Notes under the pieces: model-generated
Databases searched by the model: none
The model's input: only the letters and a program-made list of their open reading frames with translations
What the model was told of the DNA's origin: nothing
Shown here: one piece after another, positions 45,134 to 58,049 of the stretch
How the letters are laid out: each line of letters begins with the position of its first letter
Numbering within the stretch: position 1 is the stretch's first letter
Made by a program: the position numbers and the translations under genes
DNA from: Monosporascus cannonballus
Lineage: Eukaryota > Ascomycota > Sordariomycetes > Xylariales
NCBI GenBank assembly: GCA_004154925.1
Contig: QJNS01000049.1
Span: 305,046-369,045 of the forward strand
DNA length: 64,000 bases
Direction: 5' to 3'

Positions 45134-48100
45134 TCATTTCTTCCCCTTCTTGCGACCGGGCACCACCTTGAAGCCGGCGCCCTGCATGATACTAGCATCG
45201 CCGGGGCTGGATTCCTTGTGGTTACTCTTCTTGGCCACCTCGTTCCAGCCGCCGGTGCTCGCCGACTGGCTGTCTCCCAGCGGGCTGCTGGCAGGCGCAC
45301 TAGACCTTTCGACTACGCCCTTCTCCGCAAGCTGTTTACGTCGGATGAACTCCTGGGCGAAGTGGCGCCCGTCCATGGTCTTCGAGTTGGCGTACACAGC
45401 ATCGGCAATAATATCCGCTTGGGCGGGGAACGCCATGAGAGTCGAGGCAAATGTGCTAACTGTTGAGTAGTATTATTAGTTACATGACCTCAGACGTCGC
45501 GAGGGGATAGAATACTTACTGTCCGTGACACCAGTGATTCCCCGGCTCAGCTGGTTGTGAAGCCACTTGTTGAACTCGTCCATGGCTTCGGACTTGGCGT
45601 TGCCCGCCGAGGAGCTCGCCGGCTTGGTCGCAGGCTTGGCGGGAGCAGCCGCCACGGTGTTGGCAGCGGTGACGGCCGCCTTGATGTTCGGGGTGCTGGT
45701 CGTGCGGCCTTGAGCGGGGCCCGTGGGAATTTTCACCTTCCCGCCGGCTCCCACCGTAGCCCAGCCCGCACCGGGCAAAGCAGCGGCGTTGCCACCAGGT
45801 GGCTGGCTGGGTACGGGAGTAGCGTTGGGCTTGCTAGCAAGATCGGCATAGCGCTTGCCACCCGCAGACGCCACGCCAGTCTGCACCGCGGTTTCCTTGG
45901 CTTTCTGTTTTCGAGCCTCCTCTTCACGCTGGATCTCGGCGAGCGTCTTCTTCTTGTCCGAAGCCTGGGCGGCCGCGCTCGCTCCGGGTGCTGGACCCTT
46001 GACGGCTGCGGGCTTAGTCCACGGGCTGGTCGGCGTACCGACGTTGGCCGGAGATGCGGTTCCCCAGGTGCTCGTAGTCGGGAGACCCGAAGCAATAGCG
46101 GCCGCCTTCTCGCGCTCACGAGCGGCCTCCTGCTCGAGCATCGCGCGACGTGCGAGAGCAGCGGCTTCCTCGGCCTTGGCAGCCTTGGCGGCTTCGGCGG
46201 CTTCGGCAGCTTGGATTTCCTTCAGGCTGGGTCCCTTGTGGTGCGACTCGGATGCAGCGTCCTTGGCCCAAGGAGCCAGCGGCGGGGGCTGCACAGTGAC
46301 GGACGAGGGCGTCACGTCGGGGGTGTCAGAACGAGAGCTTGTCGCATACTGCTCGGGGAGGTTGGACTTGAGGCGTTGAGGAGCGGGAGCGGGTAGAGGC
46401 GTGGCCGACTGAGGCGGCGGGAAAGGCATCGGGAGCCCGCTCAACTTGGCCGCCGCGGCCGCGGCCTGCTCCTGCTGGTACTGCTTGTGAGCGGACTCCT
46501 GGGCTGCGGCATGACGGTGGTCGCTGTCACGCTCTGCAGGCTCGTCGGCACTGCGTTGCGGTTCGGTTGGTCGCGCGGTGGGGCTAGGAGGAGACGGGCT
46601 TCGCTCGACCGTCTTTTGTTGGGCATTCGTAGGCTGCTGCTCCGCCATTTGTGCGTCGCGCTGCGCTCTCAACTGCTCGAATTCCTGCAGTCGCCCCCGA
46701 AAGCCTTGTTCGTCTTCAATCAGATCCCCGGTTCCGGGAAGCTGTCCTCGTAGGCTGCCCTCTGCCGGGGGCATGCCGATCGGCTGCTGTTGCTGCTGGG
46801 GCGCATTGACACTCAGACCGCCCTTGTTCTGTAGGCCAGCCAGCAGCTGGCGTTCGGGCTCTGTCAGGTGCGCGAGGTCCTCGTCACGAAACAGCTCACG
46901 GGAAGGTCCGGCGTTGCCGGGTGCGGCAGGCGTGGTCTGAGAGTCGAAAAAGGTCCCGCCCGACCCGATCGCACCGATAGGCGGCTGCGGAGGCATCGTT
47001 ATAGGCGAGGTGATGCTGCCAAAACTCGGCTGGCTGTGCAGGCTGTGGGCGCTGGAATGGTGATGCAGATTAGGGACGCCCTGCACCTGCATCCGGGCCA
47101 AGGACTGCTGGCTTGCCAGGTACTCTCGCTGGCGGGCCAGCAGGAACTGCTCCTCCTGCTTGCGCCTCTCAAGGTTGTTCTGCTCTTCTGCCGTCAACGT
47201 CCTACCAAAGCTGGGGAACGCACCAACCAGCGGCGGCTGGATCACGCCGCCGCTGCTCGGGGAGAACGGACCAGTCTGCGAGGGCGGCCCGTGGGGGATG
47301 CCGATCTGAGGAACCAAAAACGGCTCGCGCGAGTTGCCGATGCGTCTGATAAGCTGGCCCAGCGGCTCGAATTCGGCATCCTCTAACTTCTTCACGCGTA
47401 GGTTAGGCGTGAAAAACTGCGCTTTGTACCAATCGTTCATCTCGAGACCGGTGAAGGGACCTTGCTGATTGCCCTGAGGATCGAGGTAAACCCATCTCAT
47501 ACGATCGGGCATGACCATCGTGCGCGCCTGGGCAGACGGAGGCTCAGACGGTTGACCACCAGAGAACGGAGCGTTGGTAGTCGGCGTAAACGCCTGGCCG
47601 GGGGCGGCGGACGAGATACCGCTGTGCAGAGGTTCGGAGGAACCCGGCGTTCGGGTATGCTCAGGGGGGGTGAACATGTCAGCAAAGATACCTCTGCCGC
47701 CGCGGAGAGGACTCTCGGCCTCGCGGACATGATCGACAAGCGGGTTTCGGCCGATAGCGCCGAGGGGGTTGCTCTGGCGCAGGTCAGGGATCGAATCGCT
47801 CATGTTGCTGTCGTTATCATGAGCATGCATCTGGGCTTGCATAGCAGCGGGAAACAGGGAACCGAGTTTGCCGCCGCGGCCGATGGAGCCAGAGCCGCCA
47901 AGACCCGTCGTGGTGGCGGGACCGAAGACGCCGCTGAGACTACCGAGACTTGGAGATTGGATATCGCCCACGGACCCGAAGAGCGAGCCGCCGAATCCCG
48001 GAAAACCGCCGCCGCGTTCGCGATCGGGTGTGCCGGACGAAGGCCAGCCTGTCAGATTTCCTAGCGGCGGATAGGTCTTTGCGCCGACGCTCGAAGTCTG

Positions 48101-50062
48101 ACTACGATCACTGCCGTCGAAGGCCGCGTGGCCGAAAGCTCGCTGCAGGTTTGAGAAGCCGGAGACATGCTCTGGGATGCCACCGAAGCCGTGAGACTTG
48201 TCGCCGCCGTCATCATGCTCGCCGCGGTCGCCGGGTGGGCTCCGAAACGGGTTCGTCTCTGAAGGGCTCAGGGGCTCGTTGTCATGATCCGGATGACTGC
48301 CGAGGTTAAGGCCAGACATACCGAAATCCGCCGCGGAGCCCTTCACGGGAGTGTCAAAACCCTGGTTGCGGAGGGCCTGGTGGGTTATGAGCGGCGGGCT
48401 CGTGTCTTGGGCACCCCCCAGCACAGCGCTCCCCGAGTGGCTCTCATCGCCGAATGGATCAGTGTCGGTTCTCGGACGGGAGCGCCACGGACGGCTGAGA
48501 TCAACACCAGAAGACTCTTCCTTCTTGTTGTCGGAACCGTCCTTGGGAATGAGATGTGCCAGGCGGCTTTCACCGCGCGTAGGTCCCGGTCGCCTCTCGC
48601 CGACGGCGGAGCCCGGATGAGCGAAGTTGCCAAAGCTGCCCATGCCGGAAGCACCCCCGGGCGACGGAGCCTGCCAGGGCGAAGACGGGGCCAGCGCCGT
48701 AACGCCCGTGGTCGTGTTGTTTCGCACGAGGCTTCCGAAAGGGAGGGATTTGGGGGGTCCGGCATCGCGTTGGTTCGAATCGTCGTCGGGCTCCGAATCC
48801 TTCAGATCCACGTTCTTTCGGTTAAACCAGTAGGACGGATCGTCGCGGGAAGGCCGTGCGGCCGTGGTGGGTGAAACCAGACCGCCACCGCCGGAAAATG
48901 GATTCGTGTCGGTTGTCTCACGTCGTCTCGTACCCGGTCTAGAGGCAGACGAGGGCGAGTTCAGCCCGAAGTTGTTGGGTCCGCCGTGCGAGACGGAGGT
49001 CTTGCGGCCATTCAGTACTCCCCCTCCCTGATGATTTCCGTCCTTGTTCTGCGGAGGCGGCTTTAGGGTCGAATTTACATCGGACTCGAACAACTATGCC
49101 AGGGTCAGCTCGAACGGTCACGCACTTTGCACTTGCCTTGTGGGAAGCACGCAATGCCGGGAGGAATAGTTTGCCCACCTCTTTCTCCTCGGAAGACATC
49201 TCCTGCAGCCCGACCGCCTTGACAGACCCGGCAGTATTCCAGCAAAGATCCGGCTCTTGAGGAGCGACATGGGTATCGGTGCTTTTCCCCCAACCTCTCG
49301 CCGAAGTGCCATTAGCATGTCCGGGATTCCAGCCCGGGAGGAAGAGGGACGAGACGTCCGGCTGACTAGAGCCAGACGGTTCGGATGTAGCGAAGATTGA
49401 CAGTATCTGGTCCCTCGAATATCTCGGAGGGTTTGTAGTATTTTCAACGTTGGTAGAACCGACAGGCATCGCTGAAACAATAGCAGGGTCCGAGACGCCT
49501 GACTGGATGGACTCAGTCGAAGCCTGCATCTGGTTTGATGTCTGGCTCGAAGGTGTCGTAGATGTCCGGCGGAAAGTGAGAGTGCCGTTAGTGGATCGAC
49601 CCTGTCTAGACCTGCATAGAGTTTAGAGTAGAGTATCAGCAGAAGGAGCAAGTTGAATACGAAGCGAAGATCAACAATCAGCCACCGCAAGTCTGTCTCG
49701 AACTGAATCGCGTATGCCAAGGCGTTTTGTATTGTGCGCGAGGACGCTCCACGGACCCCAAGGGACATCCCAGGCCTCCATACAAGAGGGGTGCGAGGTC
49801 ACATTCAGTCTTCAGTGCCCGAGGATCGATGGTAATGGCGAGATAGAGAGGGAGACGTGGTGGATTTGACATGAGACAACTTCTGCATCTACCTCTGCAT
49901 ATTCAAGAAACGACGAAAAGACGACCAAAGGGAAAAGACATGGACTTACCAATCTCCGCTAGAATTTCCACGTCCGTCAGATCTCGTACCACCCCTCGCA
50001 TCACGGCTTGTGTTCTGTCCAGCGGCTGCCGAGGCAAAGCTCGAAGGTAGATTTGAAGGCAT
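45134..50062 (-). CDS. GYF-domain protein (Smy2/Syh1/Mpd2-like), 1481 aa
   Basis: Four exons are predicted: 50062-49950, 49611-49179, 49093-45520 and 45459-45134. All splice phases close without a stop. The start MPSNLPSSFASAAAGQN and the exon 1/2 join through a split Trp (GDW) are typical of the fungal family. Exon 2 gives NGTLTFRRTSTTP. The GYF domain lies at about residues 715-775 (W-V-Y-L-D-P-Q-G, then GPFTGLEMNDWYKAQFF) and binds Pro-rich PPG-Phi ligands. The remainder is Gly/Ser/Pro-rich and disordered, with an Ala/Glu coiled coil at about 1180-1240. It ends in a basic KKGKK tail after EFIRRKQLAEKG. Relatives Smy2/Syh1 associate with COPII and with mRNA-quality-control and translation-repression factors. 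Exon 2's donor (GAG|GTGGGC) was chosen because it restores the family order E-E-K-E-(V/L)-F-x-x-D-V-N-S. Confidence 0.9.
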
Positions 50063-53000
50063 GATGCTGATGAAGATGGTGATGTATGGTGTTGTCAATT
50101 AGATGACAGGCAGACCGAAAAAATGTACAGCGGCGTCCAAAGCGATCCGGGATACTTAAGAAGTCGAAGGATGCTCGGTGGAGAAACGAGCTTGTATGTC
50201 GATGATTTTTTTTTTTCGCGTGTGAAATGTTGGTACTAGTCGCGGTTCGCGCAGAACAGGTACGTTGGTAGCTAGCGATGCGGATGGGCGGATCGAAGGA
50301 TGATGGGCTCGAAAGCGGTGAAATGGCTGCTGCTACTACTATAATACAAGCTGGACTTAGCATGCGTCAAGTAAGAAAAATATTATTTTCTTTCTTTCTG
50401 TTCTACTTCGGGTCAAGATTCCCTTGAATGTTGAGTAGAGCTACGTAAAGCTCTTATCGAAGATATGTTGACAATATGCACAGGTCACGTAGGTATCGTT
50501 TTCTGGTGGAGAGGCGGGTAGAAATGCGGCGTACCTTTGTGTGTGTGTATCTTATGCGGTGGTTGTGGTGGTAATTGCCTGATGATTCAATTTGTGTTGT
50601 GGCCACCTCCCTCTTTTTCCCTTTACTGACATTTCGGATAGTTACCGAAAATTTCCTATTAGAAAAGATGGATTATCAACGATTATCAAATGGCAGGCAG
50701 CTGGCCGGTTTTTAGCCTAGTAGTAGGTAGTCTAACCGGTTGAAGCCATCACTAATCCTTTGAACCCCCCATCAACAACGGCCAGCCCCTGCAGCCTTGA
50801 GGTGACAACGAGGAGATGCACGAGCCACCATCGAGGTTTAAAAAAAAAGGGTTAGTCATTCAGTCAATTTACCTGGTGTTTAGCCTCATTACTGAAAATC
50901 TAAACCTTAAAATTGCATCATCAGTCTTTCTCAGTATGTATTTATCCAGGAAGTGATTATCGCTATTTCCACAGTTGTAGCACGAATTAAGTGATGGCAT
51001 CGATTCTTTTAAAGGAATACAGCCTGCTTATCAGAAGTGTATGCAAAACTTTGGAAGTGGAATCTCCTTATGGAGGCACATCGCCATCCGTTTACAGAAC
51101 CAGCTCATGGGTTATCTACAGTCTGTCATAAACCATATCAGCTAGAAAAGGGAACTGGATAACAAGGCTTGACCTAGGAACAGAATTTCATTGTGCGACA
51201 ACACAATAGTGCTCTCTCACTATCCGAGGCATCCGTTACTATAGTATGTGACTCATTACCATTACATGTCATCTATATGCGTACTAGTATGGCTCCTGTC
51301 CCATCTGTGGATCCATTGCGACGAGTTATGAGGGCCGAGGCGCATTCTCAGTCGTCTGGTGAATGAGGGAATGCAGGGTTGACCTGAGCGTTGGGATTAT
51401 CACATGTTACCCCTTTTGCGAGCTGAATGGTGGACTCAAAAGCATACCAAGTTTTCATTGCCCAGCCAGCATGGTGACGTACCGAGATACTGTGAGAGCA
51501 CTGCTGGTCATATATTAGTCTAACTAGTATCAAAACGACTTCAGTAACTCCGGGTATACATTGGTTGACTGAAGCATGTGGACGGACCTGTTCTAAGACC
51601 TACAACAAGCTGGATGCAGGAATGCATATATATAACTCTACAACGCTTAGACTAACACAGTTCGAGCGCCAGGTCTTTGCCTTATTCCAAGAGGGAAGCT
51701 TAAAGGGCCATGAGCGTTCCTGTCACCGGCAGTGCACAAAGAGATGTACCCCTCTCTAGCCTCTGAGTATTTCTCAGGGGCTTAAAAGGGGGTTAGAGAT
51801 GCTCGTCACACATAACATTCGAGCGAAGAATTTCCGATGCGGCAGCGATCCTAGCGGTGGGAACCCCCTATTTCTATCCGGTGCGGCTGGATCATGCCAT
51901 GAGCTGCCAAGGCTTCTGCCACGCGCACGGGACCGCGCTCGGTTGCCCATGAAGTGGGTCTACGGTACGTTCGAGAGGTTCGGCGTTGTTGGCAACGAGC
52001 CGTATCAAATCCGAAGATGGCGTCAGTGGGTTTACGGCCATGAGGCGTAGGGCGGATAATGCAAACTTTGGAGCCCCGGTATGGACTAAGCCGCAGCCCT
52101 CCGTTGCGTATAAGCCCTGTGGGAAATCAGCTTGTGCGAGTGCGTATATCATGGGTGATTAACTGTTAATATTTAAATCATCATCATTTATTGCGCAGGT
52201 ATAACGTATTCATTATGGAATCCACCCTGCGGAAGTGCAAGGCAGGAGACGTCTCCCATGAGTATATGAGTCGTTAGGCAACTCCTACAACCGTCTTTCT
52301 TCACCACTAAGCCATATTCAAGCGTCTCCAGTAATCTCGAGGCTTGGAAGGCAATTTTAAGCAGAGAGGGCACTCGCGATCCAGCGACAAGTTACAAGTC
52401 TCCAACCTGTTAATAAGCTGGGCGTCAAGAACGAGTCGATGCCGGCTCGAAAGACCGCTCTTCATTCTAGGGGGGGCTGTCAAAGGACGTCCAAAGGAGG
52501 CACAGGACCCAGAAGAACATCCCCCCTTCCCCCAAATCTCAATTTACCTCCGTAGCTGTTGTGGAAATCTCAACCTCCTAGGTTGGGTTTGGTCGCCCAC
52601 AAGTCCACATAATCAGTCGCATTTACTGACGCGGGAGTAGACCGGACTCTCCAAAGACGGCGTGTTGACAATTCGTCGCTTCGGCAGGAGATATAATTCG
52701 GTCGCCGTGAACGTGATCTGCATTCTACTTTCCGGGATCCTCCTAATCTTCTCGGTTACCGGGTTCCATTACACTAAAGTGTGCTCTGACAAAACTGCGT
52801 GAGGGTGTAGTCGTGGGCTGATAACTAGCACCGGACGAATAAAACTCACTGCGGCTACTACTGTGGGCCTATTAATTCAAAGTCTCATATCTCTAAAGAA
52901 AGTTGTTCTTTCATGGTTGGTAGTTATGCTGCCTCGCTCACGATATTTACGAGCGAGGGAATTGCCGGGAAAAGGAGACGCGGATGCGAACATGCGCGAT

Positions 53001-53453
53001 TCTCACACGCACACAATCAGGAGTGAGGGCGTATTCTGAAGACCGTAGTCCAATCTCAGAGCGAAGGAAATAATAAGGTCGGTGGTCCAGATGATGAAGT
53101 CCTACTCGACTAGGATAAACGTGTGTGGGAGCCTTGCCTGTTCGAAAACTACGGAGCGTTCCCAACAATGTAATGCTCTACAGCAGCAAGTCCTATTGCA
53201 CCTGAGCATCTCCATACTAGTCGTTCGTAGCCGACAGGATCAACAGGAACATAATGTTAGCAAGTCATTCCGTATTAATAAACATGTGGCAGATGTGTTG
53301 TTCCATGGGACATGGATCACTATTAGGTTGTGGTTGGTGTTGCGCTCCTATCCCCCCCAAAAGCCTTACAGAACCAGGCCTCCCTCTAACTTACCCTTGG
53401 TATCTTTTTAATATCCATCAACCGTCCCAACCATAGAGGGAATCACATAACAC
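50063..53453. other. 3.4-kb region upstream of the GYF gene
   Basis: The first ~700 bp probably hold the GYF gene promoter and leader (T run at about 50208, pyrimidine-rich stretches). From about 51000 no gene, repeat or family motif is recognised. Confidence 0.45.
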
Positions 53454-54713
53454 ATGGCGGGCGCAGCGGATCTTCGTGGAAAGGTATGAATCTCGCAAAG
53501 AGCCTCGTAAAATTCTAACCGGGCAAGCTAACACATGATGACCGTTTTCGTTGGTGGTGGCCTGGGTTGGGGAGAGAGATGTCCAAGGCGATGGCAGCTC
53601 AAGGTGTGTGTTGTTCGAAAAAAGGTTTTACAGTATATGTGTATGCTGATTAAGGCAAGGCACCAGTATCACAATCTTCTGCCGTAAGGAGGAGCTGCTT
53701 GATGAAGCCAAAACCAAGATACTTGCCGCTAGGCAAGGCGAAAGTCAAGTGATCAAAGCCGGGACAGGTGATACGGCCATCGCCTCCAATGCCCGTAACC
53801 CCTGCTCCACTCATGGTTCTTCATCGCCAGTTCCTGGCTGACCAATCAGACAAGTTCATTCGCTCCTTGATTCTCAACCTGAGATGCCCGACATCCTTTG
53901 CTGCGTCGCTGGCGGCACTTCAACTGAACTGGGGTTTCTTCTTGACCTCGAACCCCAGGTGTTCGAGCGCTGCATGAACAACAACTACTACTCGAGCGTA
54001 TATCCAGCCCAGACGGTGCTCAAGCGATGGGCAAAGGACGACGAGAATGCCGAGACTCCACCCAGTCCACGGCTCCGCAAGATCCTCTTCCTCAACAGCT
54101 CCCCATCGCTCGTCCCGTACCGGGCTATCTAGCATACCCAGGTAACTTGGCCGGAGCCCCCTTCTGACTACGAAGGCATATAAGTACAGTGGTGTGCGCA
54201 TGCATGCTAACCCACTAGAAGCCGCCAAAGCTGCCCAACGCGCCCTGGCAGACACTCTACGCTTCCATGTCATGCGTTACTTGGGGCCCAAGTCGACGTA
54301 GATCGTGCAGTGCATCTTCGCTCATAACTACATCACACCAACCTTCCTCGAGGAGCAGAAGAACAAGCCGGAACCGACCAAGCGCATCGAGCAGACTAGC
54401 AGGGACCTTGCCGCCCTGGAGAAGGACTTTCTCGTACGCGCACAAGATAGTGCCCGAGATCGTGGCAGTGGCGGCCAGCAATGATCTCGCCGTCATCGAC
54501 AAGCGACTTGGTCCGCGAGTGCTCTGGGTCAACGCGATCGCGTCGTCGCCGAAGAGAGGCTGGTCTATTGTGGACTCAATATTTGCCTTTATCATGTTTC
54601 ATTTCGTCCCACTTGTAAGGCGAGGTATGGAAAAGGAATGCGGAGGCGATGCGTTGGTTAAACGTTCAGTGTCAAGCTGGGGCTGTGGCCCTGGTAGGTA
54701 TCCATACGAATGA
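53454..54713 (+). pseudogene. Decayed 3-ketodihydrosphingosine reductase (TSC10/KDSR) copy
   Basis: Pieces of a short-chain dehydrogenase of the TSC10 family appear in order: MAGAADLRGK, then a VFVGGGLGWG-like NADPH turn, ITIFCRKEELLDEAK after an intron, MPDILCCVAGGTSTELGF, CMNNNYYSSVYPAQTVLK, RLRKILFLNSSPSLVP, AKAAQRALADTLRFHVMRY, IVQCIFAHNYITPTFLEEQK and SPKRGWSIVDSIFAF. Introns still recognisable are 53604-53659 and 54142-54218. The copy is broken by a lost acceptor near 53540, a frameshift near 53575, a missing segment before 53884, a one-base deletion near 54117, an in-frame TAG at 54299-54301 and a frameshift near 54430. The intact family enzyme reduces 3-ketosphinganine at the ER. An active copy presumably exists elsewhere, since the enzyme is essential in yeast. 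The lesions are indels plus one stop, not RIP. Confidence 0.85.
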
Positions 54714-55785
54714 CATTTAGACCATGACGGAGCAATTTGACCCAGGTTTGTCTACGAGACCCTGTTACACACCACGATGGATTCCCATCTAGGAATCCTG
54801 CACCGCTGCTTCCGACATATCTATAGTCAACTCCTTAGCCTGAACTCGAGCAGGTCATCGACAACTATGGATGGGCGGCATTGTTCGTGGTCCAGGAACG
54901 TTCCAGGTTCAAAAAACAAATACCTTTCGGGCGCAAGCAGCTCCCGGAACTGAATCATCTTTGCCGACTTCGCCACATACTGTCATGTCACTTGGTTGAT
55001 GTTGTCGGATTTACGAAAGCTCCGATAAGTAGTAGTAAGCAACGACGTTCAAAGGGGAATATATATACTTTCGTGCACTTCCCTTCAGGCTCCGAGTGGT
55101 CCCAACAAGAAAACGCTTCTTCAAAGGAGACCATAGTGCTGAAAAAAATCTTTGGCGAACATTGAGGACAAAATCACATTCATCTTTTACTCTGGTAGGG
55201 TTGCGCCCGGATTTGGCTGCATGTGAATATTGGGGGAATTAGATGTGGGCTTAGGCCCCCTGTCATTGTGCGCGGTGATATTCCTGCCTATCGCATCCTC
55301 CAGTGGCGTACTTGGCGGCGTATTTTAGTAGAGCGGAACTGGGCCTGGAACCTGTTCAGCTTTCCATTCGGCGTGTTAAATGCCAATAGTGCATCCGTGT
55401 GTAGAAATAGGGCGGAACTCTGGCCGTCTGGCACCGCCGCCAGCCTTTTCAGCTGCCCAGAGTTGATGATAAACCCGGAGATGTATAAAATGAATACGAG
55501 CGCAAATGCCGGGCGTGATTTGCATTTTCGGGAGGACCGGGACCCCCTCTCACCATTCTCCAGCTGCTCCTGTATGCTGTTCGTCTAATGAGGATCACTA
55601 ATTTTGCTTGTTGTTTTTAAGCCATTCAGTCGTTCGTTTATAGCTATCGGTTTATTCTCAAGGGCCCTAATGGTAATGCAGCGTCGGTAATTGAATAGCA
55701 CCAATATAGGAGGAGAGACCCGCGACAGCCATCCACCCACGACCGCTCCCCTCTGTATGCGCTCATAGCCACTCGTTTTCCCCCG
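54714..55785. other. Intergenic region between the TSC10 pseudogene and the GH128 gene
   Basis: No gene is recognised. The part next to 55786 is the likely GH128 promoter (C-rich leader at about 55720-55780). Confidence 0.45.
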
Positions 55786-56850
55786 ATGCGTCTCTCATAT
55801 GCCGTCCTTGCAACGGCCCTCCCGCTCGCATGCGCGCAGACCAGGTCCCCGAAGCGCGGCCTAGTCTTCGTGCCGGACCCGCGGTGGCCCGAGGACGCCG
55901 CGGTATGGACTTCGCAGCCGGGTTCCCCGCTGACGTGGTACTACAACTACGAGTGGGAGCCGTCAGCGGAGTTCGCGGGCCTGCCGCAGGAGGACTTCGA
56001 GTTCGTCCCGATGCTCTGGGGCGCCCCCGAAGACGAGGACGACGTGTCGTTCCGCGAGTCCATCGAGGCCCAGATCGACGCCGGGCGCGACATCCGCCAC
56101 GTGCTCGCGTTCAATGAGCCCGACGGCCCCCAGGGCCAGTCCGGCGGCAGCGCCGTGGACCCCGCGAGGGCAGCCCGCGTCTGGATCCGAAACATCGAGC
56201 CACTGGCGGAGCGGGGTGTGAAGCTGGGCTTGCCGGCTTGCACGGGCGGCTGGGGAGGGATTCCCTGGTTGCAACAGTTTCTGGGGAATTGCTCGGAGCT
56301 TGTGAGTTCCGGCGGTGAGGAGAGAAACTGCACGTACGACTTCGTGAATATCCACTGGTACGGGAATTTCGAGGGATTGGCTAGCCACATGGGTTCCTAT
56401 TCCGCCGCGTAAGTCGCACCGGGAACTGCAATCATTAACTAGAAAGAAAGACATTCTCTCGTCTCGACGAGAGACCATACTGTTATTCTAAGCTGACCTT
56501 GAGGCAGCTTCCCCAACGTCACCCAGTGGATCACCGAGTATAACTTCGATAACCAGGACCTGCCGACGACTCAAGAGTTCTTTAACATGTCTTCCGAGTA
56601 CTTCGACCGCATGGATAGCGTCGGCCGGTACAGCTATTTCGGCTCTTTCCGGTCCGAGGCTAGCAACGTCGGGCCCAACGCCGTAATGCTGAGCAACGAT
56701 GGCCAGCTGACGGATATCGGGTCCTGGTACCTGGGAGGGTCGGCGACTGGCGTCGATCCCCAGTCTTCCGCTCCTGCTGCCCGGTTAAGCCGGGCCTCAT
56801 TTGTTATGGCTGTGGTTGTCGGTATTGTTTTGAGGGAGTGGTTGCATTAG
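55786..56850 (+). CDS. GH128-type secreted, GPI-anchored beta-1,3-glucanase-like protein, 321 aa
   Basis: Two exons, 55786-56408 and 56508-56850, with a GT-AG intron and CTGAC branch. The signal peptide spans residues 1-17 (MRLSYAVLATALPLACA). The Glyco_hydro_cc/GH128 fold is visible: RGLVFVPDPRW, WYYNYEWEP, FVPMLWG, HVLAFNEPDG with the presumed acid/base Glu111, LGLPACTGGWGGIPWLQQF, NIHWYG, and the presumed nucleophile Glu218 in WITEYN, then RYSYFGSFR. The C-terminus (SSAPAARLSRASFVMAVVVGIVL) looks like a GPI-attachment signal: a small-residue omega site plus a hydrophobic tail. Relatives include yeast-form Asl1 of fission yeast and characterised endo-beta-1,3-glucanases acting on the cell wall. 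The two catalytic Glu and the signal sequences are intact. Substrate and wall role are inferred from the family. Confidence 0.92.
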
Positions 56851-58049
56851 TGTGATGACAGTTGCTACGGTGCCTGCCTTTACCTTTATGTACGGCTTGT
56901 CGTCCGTCCCCCTGAATATGCGGGAGTTCGAGGAATTACTGAGACCATTGGCTAAGGCGTTGACAAGCGATCATGATTGCCAACAAAGCAATGCGTGGCC
57001 GATTGTTGTGAGCGTGGGACGGCCGACCACCAACTCGCCACAAAGAGGCATCGGATCCCAGTTACTTTACGGTAACCTTTTACCGATACAGAAGACATTC
57101 TTCGGCGGCGCCTGGACGGGCTATGACACCTGAACCATCGGGTGCTAGAATATAGGATCACTGGAATCTGGATAGGAAGAACATGACGACACAGAATGTC
57201 TAGACAAATGCAACCACATAGACTTATAGAATATTACCTTGGAATTCGCACAGGTTTCTTATGATAATTTGTCCCATATGCTTGGTCTCATGACTGGGCG
57301 CAAATATACTACCAACAGTCGGAATACCGTAGCACGGGTTAGAGCTGGGCGCTATGAGACAGACACCTAGAATATCTGATTTGAGCCTCGTACTTTCGAA
57401 CAATAATGGGTCAATGAGGTGGGAAATGAGTAGTGACCGTGACAGTGGCTCAAGTCTTTATGTTACCGGGTGCTGTCAAAGTGCTCATTGGAGGTCGGAT
57501 TTAGATTTACAGCCGGCGTTGAGTTATTCTCCCAACGGCTTCAGGCTGCTTAAGAAGCAGCCAGAAAAATGCTGAAGTCTTCGTTATCCTCAAAGGCTGC
57601 TAATAAAGCGACCGCGGAGACATTAGAGCAGAAGACGGAAAGAACCGAAGCAATAGTGGGGAGCAGCCTGCTCTATCTGCCGAAACATCGGCCGTTGTTC
57701 GAGCGTGATGCCTCGGCAAAATAGGAAGAGGACTCCATGACCTCGAGCCGCGGCGGGTTCAGTGTGGTGAGAATCTGGGGTTCAGTGCCTGCATTGTCCC
57801 TAGGCTATCACTGATCTCCCTTCACCGATTAGTAGCTGTACATTGGTACCCACCGTACTAGCCGTACCTTCCGTATTTAACCAGTATCGAGTCCCCAGCC
57901 TCAGATTTCATTTCTTTCGGCCATACTTTCTCGCAGCTTTTGCTTGAGTCTGTCAAGATTTGTTCCTCTCTATTCCTTCCTGTGTGTCTCTTAGTGTTGC
58001 ATTCGCGATAACCTAGTAAAGCACATTCGCCCGCTGCGAGAGGAGAAAG
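56851..58049. other. Intergenic region between the GH128 and thiolase genes
   Basis: No gene is recognised. The last ~200 bp, with C/T-rich tracts, probably form the thiolase promoter and leader. Confidence 0.45.

Noticed and set aside
45557..46396. 279-codon plus-strand frame opposite the GYF gene
   Set aside because: Arg/Gly/Leu-rich antisense shadow of a GC-rich coding exon, typical of such genes.
49094..49136. 43-bp GC-AG intron in the GYF gene
   Set aside because: A GT donor at 49178 gives a more usual 85-bp intron and restores the family sequence order across the junction.
49118..49768. 216-codon frame on the minus strand with a hydrophobic stretch
   Set aside because: Overlaps GYF exon 2 in another frame and runs through its intron; a shadow frame.
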